Positions 1 to 8,900 of a DNA stretch of 64,000 bases are shown piece by piece. Source of the DNA: JBARKJ01 sp963698885 (GTDB taxonomy: Bacteria; Nitrospirota; JACRHJ01); the NCBI GenBank assembly GCA_963698885.1, contig CAVOSJ010000001.1, positions 53,100-117,099 of the forward strand, in the 5' to 3' direction. The position numbers and the translations under genes are program-made. Each line of letters begins with the position of its first letter. Position 1 is the first letter of the stretch. The notes under the pieces were generated by a model. That model was not told the DNA's origin. It saw only the letters and a program-made list of their open reading frames with translations, and made no database searches.

Positions 1-1465
1 GGTTTTAATATCGGCAACATGGCCGTGGGCGCACAGTTATGGGTCCAGTACCAGGTGATGGTTAATGCGGTCCCGCTCTCGCCGGCGCCGGCGTCTTATG
101 TAACCAATTCAAGCTGGACATATAATTACTTTCCGCCTGCCCCGGAGCACCGCTCTCCAGGCAACCACGAGCTCCAATAACACGACAGCGACGCTGATAG
201 ACAGGCTCGATGCCAGCCAAGGCCGCGAGCGTGAGACGGCGGGAGGCACGGCGACAATTACATGGACCATAACGGTTGCCAACACCGGTTTGACCAACAC
301 CTCGGGGTCATGGCTTGCGGACGCCGTACCCGCCGGCACGACATATGCAGCCGGTTCCACGACCATGAACGGCGCCGCTGTCGCTGACGTGGGCGGCCAC
401 ATGCCTTTTTCGCGTCGGGCGGCCTGATACACGGCCCCGGCAGGGCCGCGGGCGTGGTCGATTCCGGCGATACGGTCACGGTCGTATTCAAATCGACATG
501 TCCGACAGACTTCCCTGCCAAAACGAACACGGCCACCATATACCCCAACGGCACCGCCGGGACCGACGCGTCCGTGCAGGCAATCGCGAAGCACGTCCCC
601 GATCAACGCCGACCTCGGCGTAGCCGTAACGGACGGCGCGACGACAAAATGCCCGGCACCTCCGACACTATACGGTCACCGTCACCAACAGCGCCGGGCC
701 GGCAACGGTCACGAGCCTTACGCTCTCCGTCCCCCTTCCCGCGGCAGTACTGTCTCCTTCATATACGGCTTCGACCGGCGCGTACAACTCCGGCAACCGG
801 AAGCGTGGACAGGGCTTAACCTTACGCGGCAGGGCAGCAGTATTACCCTTACGATAACGGGAACGATAGACCCGACGGCCACTGGTTCGCTCGCCGTTAC
901 CGCGACGGTCGTACGTCTCCGCCCGGCATTACTGACCCCAATTCAGCGCGAACAACACCGCCACGGACACCGACACGCTCACCCCCCAGGTGGACCTTTC
1001 GATCACGAATACGGACGGACAAACTACGGCCCTGCCCGGAACCCAGGTCACGTATACCATCACGGTCACCAACAGCGGGCCGAGCAGTATTACGAGCTGC
1101 TGGGTAAGAGACACCATCCCGGCAAACCTTCAGAACCCGGTTTATACGCCCAACATGGGCACGTATAACAGTTACTTCACAATATTGGACCGACGTCAAC
1201 CTGGCTTCAGGCCAAAGCGCCGTGCTGACGGTCCAGGGCACCGTGCTGGCCGGCACCCCGACCCTGGTGTATTCCGTCACGGTATCCACTCCGTACAATA
1301 CGACCGACCCAAACCTGGCGAATAACACCGCCTCGGACACGGATACCGTGCTCAATCTCTCGGCGACCGAAACCGTGAGCCCGTCCCCGGTCCGACGCGG
1401 GCGGCACCGTAACCTATACTGTTACCCTTACGAGCGTCAGCAGTACCGCGACGACCGTTACCAGC
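1..1465 (+). pseudogene. Frame-broken 5' part of a DUF11-repeat surface protein gene
   Basis: All three forward frames contain stretches of DUF11-type sequence (for example NTGLTNTSGSW, SSITLTITGTIDPTATGSL and TQVTYTITVTNSGPSS), and they follow one another in the order expected of one continuous protein, but no frame stays open. At least six frame changes are needed to read from base 1 to about 1392, where the stable frame of the next entry begins. Two of them (near 165 in a GG pair and near 1392 in a CC pair) are repaired by removing a single base. The gene also runs off the left edge of the window, so its start is not seen. Either this is a poorly resolved contig end or the 5' part of a decaying gene. 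The continuation at 1392-3883 is clean, which favours local sequence error. Confidence 0.7.
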
Positions 1466-3883
1466 GTGTCGGATGCGCTCCCGTCCGGGTTCACCTACAA
1501 GACGGGCACGACAACCGGCCTGACGACAACCAACCCGACCGGGAGCACCGGGACGATTACCTGGAACGGAAGCTGGACGCTGCCCGCGAACGGCAATCTG
1601 ACTCTGACCTTCCAGGCCACCGCCAGTTCGACGCCGGGCACGTATAACAGCACCGCTACGTATACCGACGCCCCATACCCCGTTACGTCCACGGGCCCTG
1701 CCGCGCCGGTGACGGTATACGATCAGGTCATGTCAATGACCGCGAGCACGTCCGCCGCCATAGCAGGGGGCACGGTGAGCTACACTGCCACGCTGACGAA
1801 CTACCTCCCTTCGCCGGTCACCGTCACGTCCGTCAGCGACACGCTCCCGTCCGGGTTCACATATACCGGCGCTACCTCGGGCATGACGACGGCCAATCCG
1901 ACCGGTACTACCGGGACGATTACGTGGAGCGGAAGCTGGACGCTGCCCGCGAACAGCACGCTCACACTGACCTTTTCGGCTACAACCGGCCCGACGGACG
2001 GGACATATACCAGCAACGCGTCGTTTACCACCTCCGGATATCCGAATGTGTCCACCGGCCCGACCGCGCCGGTACAGGTTTTTCACCTGAACATAGCCAA
2101 AACCGCGAGCCAGCCCAACGTGAATGCCGGAGGGACGGTTTCATATACCGTCACGATGACGAATACCGGCCCTAACTCGGTCCCGGTGACGCAGGTAGCG
2201 GATACATTGCCCGCGGGTTTCACCTATGTGGCTGGCACTACCACTGGCATGACCACGAATAACCCTACGGTGGCCGGCCAGGTGCTGACATGGACCGGCG
2301 GCAGTTGGACGCTGCCCGCGAACGGCACTCTGACGCTGACTTTCCATGCCACGGTCAGTTCGTCGGAAACGGACGGCACTTACTACAACAACGTTTCATT
2401 CACTCCGACCGGATACCCGGTCCAGTCGAGCGGCAATACGGCGCCGGTCGCGGTCTTCCAGATAAGCATCACCAAGACGGCGGTACAAGACGAGGTAGTC
2501 AACAACGGGACGGTAAATTACACGATCACGATGACGAGCACGAGCGCTTCCCCTGTGACCGTCATCAGCGTGGTGGATACGCTTCCCAGTACTGGCGGCG
2601 CTAATTTCACCTATATTGCCGGCAGTTCATCGGGCATGACGACGAACAACCCTACCACTGCGGGCCATACGTATACATGGTCCGGCAGCTGGACTATTCC
2701 GGCGAACGGCAGCCTCACGCTCAACTTCAACGCCACGGCAGCAGGAACGAACGGAAACACCTACTACAACAACGCATCCTTTACCACGGCATACGGGACG
2801 CTTTCCACGGGGAATACCGCGGACGTCACCATATCCAACACCTTCGACATAAACGAGTACGTGAACACGGCGTACTCGCTGCCGGGCGGGAAGGTAACCT
2901 ACACGATTACAATGACGAACACTTCAAACCAAAGCAAAACCGTCACCAGCGTGTCGGATACCCTCCCGACCGGGTTCACATACGTGTCGGGTTCGTCCTC
3001 CGGCATGACCACGTCCAACCCGACAGGGACTACCGGGACGATTACCTGGAGCGGCACATATACGATAGCCAGGAACGGCGGCACGCTCACGCTGACCTTC
3101 TCGGCGACCGCGAGCTCGACGCCGGGCACGTATACCAGCAACGCCACGTGGGTGATAACAGGACAGACTACCTACCCCACCGGCGCGAACGCGCCGGTCA
3201 CGGTAGTCAACATGACCATATCCAAGGCCGTCAACGTGTCTCAGTCGCTGGAGAACGTGCCCGTCACTTACACGATCACGGTCGCCGGCCCACCGACATT
3301 TTCACTGACCTCCATAACCGATACGCTGCCGACGGGGTTCACCTACGTGACGGGTTCGACGACCGGCCTTACGACCGCCGACCCGACCGGGACCGGGCCG
3401 ATCACGTGGAACGGCTCGTGGACCCTGCCGTCGAACGGAACGGTGACGCTGAGCTTCCAGGCCATGACCCCGAATACGCGCGGGACGTTCACGAATACCG
3501 CAACCGTGTCCGGGACCGGTTTCGGCCCATTTTCGACGGGGGCCACCGCCTCGCTGCAGATCGTCAGCCCGGTCATGAGCCTGAGCAAAAGCGCGGACAA
3601 AACAAGCGTAAAGCCCGGCGACACCGTCACTTACACGTTAACCTACAACAACACGGGGGACGCGCCCGCATATACGGTCGTCTTCCTTGACAATATCCCC
3701 GCCTACACGACCTACGTAACATCGAGCACACAGGGGACGGGCTCGGCAACCCAATGGAGTCATGATGGAGGCAGCACATGGAACATCTCTGATGCAGCGC
3801 CGGTAACCGGCATCACATGGACCCTATCGCCGCTTGCTCCAAACGCCGGCGGGACGCTGAGTTTCAAAGTTACGGTGAATTAA
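1466..3883 (+). CDS. DUF11-repeat secreted/surface protein (C-terminal part, seven repeats)
   Basis: The open frame starts just after a TGA at 1376-1378 and the first available start (GTG at 1466) lies inside a repeat, so the true start is upstream in the broken region. The 805 residues are made of about seven DUF11 units of roughly 120-127 residues. Each carries a DTLPxGFTY motif, a SGMTTxNPT turn, a WSGSWTLPANG segment and a LTLTFxAT strand. Composition is rich in Thr, Ser, Gly and Asn with no Cys, as expected for an extracellular stack of Ig-like beta-sandwiches. There is no LPXTG motif or C-terminal barrel, so anchoring must depend on another protein; the large barrel protein at 5910-11126 is the obvious candidate by position. 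Function beyond surface structure or adhesion cannot be stated. Confidence 0.8.
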   Translation: MSDALPSGFTYKTGTTTGLTTTNPTGSTGTITWNGSWTLPANGNLTLTFQATASSTPGTYNSTATYTDAPYPVTSTGPAAPVTVYDQVMSMTASTSAAIAGGTVSYTATLTNYLPSPVTVTSVSDTLPSGFTYTGATSGMTTANPTGTTGTITWSGSWTLPANSTLTLTFSATTGPTDGTYTSNASFTTSGYPNVSTGPTAPVQVFHLNIAKTASQPNVNAGGTVSYTVTMTNTGPNSVPVTQVADTLPAGFTYVAGTTTGMTTNNPTVAGQVLTWTGGSWTLPANGTLTLTFHATVSSSETDGTYYNNVSFTPTGYPVQSSGNTAPVAVFQISITKTAVQDEVVNNGTVNYTITMTSTSASPVTVISVVDTLPSTGGANFTYIAGSSSGMTTNNPTTAGHTYTWSGSWTIPANGSLTLNFNATAAGTNGNTYYNNASFTTAYGTLSTGNTADVTISNTFDINEYVNTAYSLPGGKVTYTITMTNTSNQSKTVTSVSDTLPTGFTYVSGSSSGMTTSNPTGTTGTITWSGTYTIARNGGTLTLTFSATASSTPGTYTSNATWVITGQTTYPTGANAPVTVVNMTISKAVNVSQSLENVPVTYTITVAGPPTFSLTSITDTLPTGFTYVTGSTTGLTTADPTGTGPITWNGSWTLPSNGTVTLSFQAMTPNTRGTFTNTATVSGTGFGPFSTGATASLQIVSPVMSLSKSADKTSVKPGDTVTYTLTYNNTGDAPAYTVVFLDNIPAYTTYVTSSTQGTGSATQWSHDGGSTWNISDAAPVTGITWTLSPLAPNAGGTLSFKVTVN
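1480..3560 (+). repeat. Tandem repeats encoding DUF11 units, period about 370 nt
   Basis: Six copies of a coding unit recur at roughly 1480, 1845, 2205, 2570, 2960 and 3325, each marked by the sequence encoding (A/T)LPxGFTY followed about 60 bases later by the one encoding WSGSW or WNGSW. The repeats are diverged at the DNA level but strongly conserved at key residues. A seventh, more divergent unit follows to 3883. Such arrays can expand or contract by recombination and are hard for short-read assembly, which bears on the frameshifts just upstream. Confidence 0.75.
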
Positions 3884-3912
3884 TCTTTCCCAACATCAAA
3901 GGAGGTAATGGA

Positions 3913-4416
3913 ATGTCCGCGAAATTTGTAAAGGCGATTTTGTTTCTGACAGTTTCTGCAATTACAATTGCAGTCCTGGCGGTATCCGCGCTGGCGGGGG
4001 CAGCCCCAAAGTTGACATTGAAAATGACGGCTGCAAAGGAGGTAAAAATACTTAAAAACGGCAAGGAGACGGTCGAGTTGAAGCCCACCGCAACGATGAA
4101 GTCGGGCGAGGAGGTTGTCTACACTATTACCTATACCAACGTAGGGGATTCGGACGCTATCGACGCGGTGATATCGGACCCCGTGCCCGGTGGTATGGTC
4201 TATGTCTCCGGGAGCGCCCAGGGCGCGGATGCAGATTTCAGCATAGATAAGGGACGCACGTTCCACAAGACCCCGAAACAGGTCTTAACGGAGCCGGACG
4301 GGCGGAAAGTGGAGAAAGACGCGCCCACGGAGATGTATACGAACATAAGGTGGACGGTCAAGAAGATCGCCCCGAAGGGATCAGGCAGCGTTATCTTCAA
4401 GGCGACGGTTAAATAA
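3913..4416 (+). CDS. Small secreted single-DUF11 protein
   Basis: I place the start at the ATG at 3913 because a strong ribosome-binding site (AAAGGAGG at 3897-3904) lies eight bases upstream and the product then begins with a typical signal peptide (basic start, hydrophobic core, cleavage near ALAGA). The mature part of about 135 residues holds one DUF11-like domain with VVYTITYTNVGDSDA and a DPVPGGMVYVSGSA segment, closely resembling the last unit of the upstream protein and the single-domain DUF11 proteins often found beside larger ones. It lies 29 bases after the upstream gene and is probably co-transcribed with it. It could be an accessory or terminal subunit of the same surface structure; this is inference. 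Confidence 0.8.
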   Translation: MSAKFVKAILFLTVSAITIAVLAVSALAGAAPKLTLKMTAAKEVKILKNGKETVELKPTATMKSGEEVVYTITYTNVGDSDAIDAVISDPVPGGMVYVSGSAQGADADFSIDKGRTFHKTPKQVLTEPDGRKVEKDAPTEMYTNIRWTVKKIAPKGSGSVIFKATVK

Positions 4417-4471
4417 AAAATCACCAAAAAAAAGGGAGGTGAGGAAAGAATTAGCGGCTTTTATCAGGGTT

Positions 4472-4487
4472 ATCACATTAATGTAAT
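4472..4487. promoter_or_regulatory. Imperfect 16-bp palindrome upstream of the third DUF11 gene
   Basis: The 190-base gap between the two secreted DUF11 genes is AT-rich and contains ATCACATTAATGTAAT, which matches its own reverse complement at 14 of 16 positions. It sits about 120 bases before the next start codon, in a region that could carry a promoter for the 4607 and 5910 genes. It resembles operators of dimeric regulators of the CRP/FNR type only loosely. No firm -35/-10 pair was found. Confidence 0.25.
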
Positions 4488-4606
4488 CTAAATAAAGAAA
4501 AGGAGGTCAAAAAACATTTAACGAGGGTGTAATAGGGCTTTTTTAATAGTAGTTTTTTATTGTAGTTTTCATTAACGTAAGTAATTCGTAACTTAGGAGA
4601 ATCAAG

Positions 4607-5884
4607 ATGAAAAGAGCAATCCCGCAAGTCTTATTTACGGCACTTATGGTGCTGCTCATGGCCTCGGCCGCGATGGCAAATACTCATGCACCAGTCGGTA
4701 CCATCACCAACACCGCCAGCGTCAACTACAAAGACGCAAACAACGTGGCCCAGACCCCGGTTACTGCAAACGTCGTGGTCACCATAACCCAGATTTACGG
4801 CGTGACGGTTACACCTGCAACTGACGCCAAGGGCGGCTCAGACACCACCAAAGTCATATACACCGTTACTGTAACCAATAACGGCAACGGTCCGGACAGC
4901 TTCGACCTCAGCTCGGCGACTACCGGTGTCTGGACGCCGTCATCCGTGACGTTCGCACCGAATTCAGATGGAACCGGCACCGCGCTTACCGCTACCGCGA
5001 GCCTTGCGCAGAACGCAACAGCCACGGTATACATGGTAGTCACAGTGCCTGCGGGCGCGTTTACCGGAGACCAGGCCGTAACGACATTTACCGCGACGTC
5101 ACATAACGACGGCGGCACGCCTAAGGCCAACGCATCCGACGTCTGCACGACCACGGCGGCCGGCGCGGACAATATCGGAAATTCCACCAAGACAAGCTCA
5201 ACGCTTACCCCGGTGGATGGCGTCCCCTTCACCTATACCATAGCCGTGAATAACGCCGGCACCCAGAACGCCGCAACCGTGGTGGTCACCGACGTGATAG
5301 GTTCGAACCTGGCCTACATACCGGGCACCATCACAATGAACGGCACCCCCGTGTCAGATGGCACCGCCTGGAATGCCGGTACCAAGACGATCACCATCAA
5401 CATCGGGACACTGAACCACGGCGTGACCGATACGATAACCTACCAGGCCCAGGTCAACAGCGGCGTTGCCGACGGCACCTCAATCACGAACACGGCGGTA
5501 ATCACCTACGACGCCGGCACGACATTCTCCCCGGCAGTCACCGTGACCGCCAAGGGCGTGCCTTCGCTGACCCTTACCAAGACGGTAGAGGTAAACCACG
5601 CCGGCGGCTTTAGCTCATCCGCAAACGCCAAGCCGGGCGATACCCTGACCTACCTGATTACCGCGACCGATGCCACCGGCGCTGCCATAGGCACGGCGAC
5701 CAACGTGGTGATATCGGATTCGATACCGGCCGACACGACCTTTGTGCCGGGTTCGATACACCTCGATGGAAGTGGTTCAGCATCACCTGACTCTTTGAAT
5801 TCCGGCGGCACCATCAGCACTCCCGCCGTCTCCATCGCTCCCGGCGCAACCCGGACACTGCAGTTCGACGTGACGGTCAACTAG
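4607..5884 (+). CDS. Secreted DUF11-domain protein
   Basis: The 425-residue product starts with a clear signal peptide (MKRAIPQVLF..., cleavage near ASAAMA). It continues with the NTASVNYKDANN segment typical of the N-terminus of DUF11 proteins, followed by about three Ig-like domains: one near residues 70-180 (YTVTVTNNGNGPDSF), a DUF11 unit near 195-310 (FTYTIAVNNAGTQNA, TDVIGSNLAYIPGT) and another near 315-425 (DTLTYLITATDATG, SDSIPADTTFVPGSI). It lacks a transmembrane anchor or sorting motif. Start choice is supported by TTAGGAGAA shortly before the ATG. The next gene begins 25 bases later, so the two are surely translated from one message. Likely a surface-exposed or matrix protein; the exact role is unknown. 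Confidence 0.85.
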   Translation: MKRAIPQVLFTALMVLLMASAAMANTHAPVGTITNTASVNYKDANNVAQTPVTANVVVTITQIYGVTVTPATDAKGGSDTTKVIYTVTVTNNGNGPDSFDLSSATTGVWTPSSVTFAPNSDGTGTALTATASLAQNATATVYMVVTVPAGAFTGDQAVTTFTATSHNDGGTPKANASDVCTTTAAGADNIGNSTKTSSTLTPVDGVPFTYTIAVNNAGTQNAATVVVTDVIGSNLAYIPGTITMNGTPVSDGTAWNAGTKTITINIGTLNHGVTDTITYQAQVNSGVADGTSITNTAVITYDAGTTFSPAVTVTAKGVPSLTLTKTVEVNHAGGFSSSANAKPGDTLTYLITATDATGAAIGTATNVVISDSIPADTTFVPGSIHLDGSGSASPDSLNSGGTISTPAVSIAPGATRTLQFDVTVN

Positions 5885-5885
5885 G

Positions 5886-5905
5886 GCGGTTTACTGGTAA
5901 ACCGC
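5886..5905 (+). promoter_or_regulatory. Intergenic hairpin just before the barrel gene start
   Basis: GCGGTTTAC-TG-GTAAACCGC forms a perfect 9-bp stem between the stop codon of the upstream DUF11 gene and the ATG at 5910. It occupies the place where a ribosome-binding site should be, and no good Shine-Dalgarno lies outside the stem. There is no T-run after it, so it does not look like a terminator. It may lower or couple translation of the very large downstream protein. Confidence 0.4.
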
Positions 5906-5909
5906 TGAT

Positions 5910-8900
5910 ATGGGCGCATTCGGCAAGATACGGATGAAATTCCGGGTAGGGGCGGTGTTTCTATGCCTGTTGGGAGTGTTTTTCGCGCTCCCGCAGGCAT
6001 GGGCCGCCGCCCCCTTGCCCGGCGCCCACATCCTTAACACTGCATCGGCACTCTGGTCCAACAGCTTTGGGCAATCGATGCCGGCCGTTTCGGCCAGCGC
6101 CGACGCGGTAATAGCCACCGCTCCCTCCATTTCATTGGGGGTCCAGGCCAGTCCAAGTCCGGTATACGCCGGAAATAGCATCACCTACACGCTTACGGTC
6201 AGCAACACCGGAAATGTCCCGCTGACGGGGGTTACATTAACCGACCCGATACCGGGAAAGACGACGTTCGTCAGCGCTGATTCCGGCGGGACCTCATCCG
6301 CCGGTGTCGTTTCATGGGCAATCGGCGGCCTTGACCCGTACCAATCGCAAATCGTGCAGCTTATCGTCAAGACTAATCCGGGGACGGCGGGGAGCGCCAT
6401 AATCGACAATGCAGCCGTAACCTCCAACGAGGCTTTGCAACGGAACGTTTCGGTTGCCGACAATGTGCTTGCCCCAACTCCCATCAATGTGCAGTTTTCT
6501 GATTCCTCCTGGAAAAAGGCGTACGAGTATAATATCGGCGATACCGTATATATCCAGGTCACGGACAAAAACCAGGATATAGACCCGACAAAGCCTGAAA
6601 CAGTCGTCGTAACGGTATACAATTACACAGGGGCGGACTACCAGGCCCTGAGCGATTCGCTTACCCTCACTTTGACCGAGACCGGCCCGGATACGGGAGT
6701 GTTCCGCGGCAGCGTAATATCAAGCGGCGGGCCGCCTGACCCAACTTACCACATCCTGTCGCTCAGCAGTGATTCCATGATTAAAGTGGTATATACCGAC
6801 CCCGTGAGCAAGGTATCCTCGGTAGACGACAGCGCGCTCGTAGACCCATTCGGCACTGTCTTCAATTCAGCCACCGGGGAACTGATAGGAGGGGCTACCG
6901 TTACCCTTGTAGACGACGCAACCGGCAGGCCCACAATCCTGCCGCAGCCTCCCGTCGCGCCCTTGGCACAGCAGAATCCGGTCATTACGGGCGCTGACGG
7001 TAAATTCCGGTTCGAATACTTAAAACCCGGCAATTACCATCTCGTGGTTTCGCCGGGCAGCGACTATATCTACCCATCCGCCGTCCCGGCGCGAGACCTT
7101 CCGAAAACCTACAATATCGTCCGGGGCTCCTATGGCAAGAGTTTCGCCATCACCAAAAACATGGCTCCCCTGAACATAGACCTGCCTGTTGACCCGCCCA
7201 AGAGTAATTTGCTGGTATCCAAGACAGCCGACCTGGGCGGGGCGTCAATAGGGGATATAGTACGCTACACTGTGACCGTCCAAAATATGGGGAAGACTGA
7301 CGTTACGGACCTGACGATAACTGACTACATGCCGCGCGGGGTGTTCTATCTGAAGGGCTCCGCGGCGACCGGTGGCAAAAAGACGCCAGACCCCGCGATA
7401 ACCGGGGCGGATAAGCTTACCTTTGCCGCTGGCGGCCTGGCCGCCGGTTCGTCGGTGGCGCTTGCTTACAGCGCATCCATCGGCCCGGACAGTCCAAATG
7501 GCGACGGAATAAACACTGCGTTTGCCGTGGGGTCCACCGCGACGGGCGTCCTCATGTCCAACAGGGCGCAGTTCAAGCTTATTATCAATGAAGGCGTATT
7601 CACGTCCAAAGGCCTTATTATAGGCAAGGTTTTCATCGATAAAAATAAAAATAAAATGCAGGACCCCGGAGAAGAGGGGATACCTGGCGTAGTAATATAC
7701 ATGGAGGACGGCACGCGGGTTATCACCGGAACCGACGGAAAGTTTTCCATATTCGGCGTGCCGCCCGCGACCCATGTGCTCAGGGTGGACGAAGCCTCGC
7801 TACCCAAAGGCGCGGTGCTTGAGCCGTTATCGAACAGGTTCATGGGCGACGGTTCGACGCAGTTTGTCGACATGCCACCGGGCGGATTGTTCAAGGCGAA
7901 TTTTGCGGTGACAGGCAACATAGCGCCAATCTTATCGTCCCCAGAAGCGGGCCATGAGCCGGAGACGGCGAAAACCAAGATACAGGAAGCTCCCGCAGAG
8001 GAGATGCCTCTCGAGAAGCGGATAAGACAGATGTCGCCCGCGCTCGAAATACTCTCTCCAAAGGACGGCGCTGCCGCGTATATCGCCCATGTGAATGTAA
8101 CCGTGAAAGGGCCGTTAAGCGCAGTATTGTCGCTTTATGTCAATGATGAAGAGGTCAAGGGGCATCTGGGTAAAACGGTAAAAGACCCAGTCAGCGGCGT
8201 TGCCGCATATGAATTCATCAATGTAGGGATTACTCCGGGCGAAAAAAATATTATAAGGGCTGAGACGAATGACGAATCCGGGGCGGTAACCGGAACTACG
8301 GAGATAGCGCTTCATGCCTCCGGCAAGCCCGCAAAGATAGTCATAAACCCTGACAGGCCGGAAATCCCCGCCGATGGGAAGGCCGTAACCGAATTCAGCA
8401 TAAAGATATTTGACGGGAAGGGGAACCTTGTCGGTTATCCGGGCACTGTAACGGTGGAGGCGTCGAAGGGAGAGATACTCGATACGGATGCGGATACTAC
8501 GGAGCCCGGGACTCAGCTTGAGCCTTCCGACGGCGAAGTCAAATTACACCTCCGGTCTCCGTGGGAGACCGGCAGTGAGAAGATAACGGTCTCCTGCAAC
8601 GGGGTGAAGGCGACGGTGCCGGTGTTTTTCTCTCCGTACCTGCGCAAAATGCTTGCTATCGGCGACGGCGAGGTAGTTGCCGGGTTCGGCTCAACCAAAA
8701 ACGGCTCCGCCGGGACCTTCATGAGCAATAACTGGCTCGACAAGGACTTCTTTTTCGGCGGCAGGGGGGCGTTCTTCGCGAAGGGCGATGTGGGCTGGGG
8801 CGTGCTTCTCACGGCTGCGTATGATTCCGAGAAGAAAAAGCAGGACGTGGGGCTTTTCAAAGACAAGATAAACAACGTAGAGTCCGAGGATCTGTACCCG

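Noticed and set aside
1480..3560. Regular repeats that might suggest a CRISPR array
   Set aside because: Units are about 370 bases, coding, and diverged; there are no short identical repeats with unique spacers and no cas genes.
2677..3690. Second long plus-strand frame inside the DUF11 repeats
   Set aside because: It arises from the repeat structure and codon bias; its product is Arg/His-rich noise, whereas the main frame gives clean DUF11 units.
3817..3912. Upstream extension of the small DUF11 gene to 3817
   Set aside because: Overlaps the end of the previous gene in another frame and would hide the signal peptide; ATG 3913 has the ribosome-binding site.
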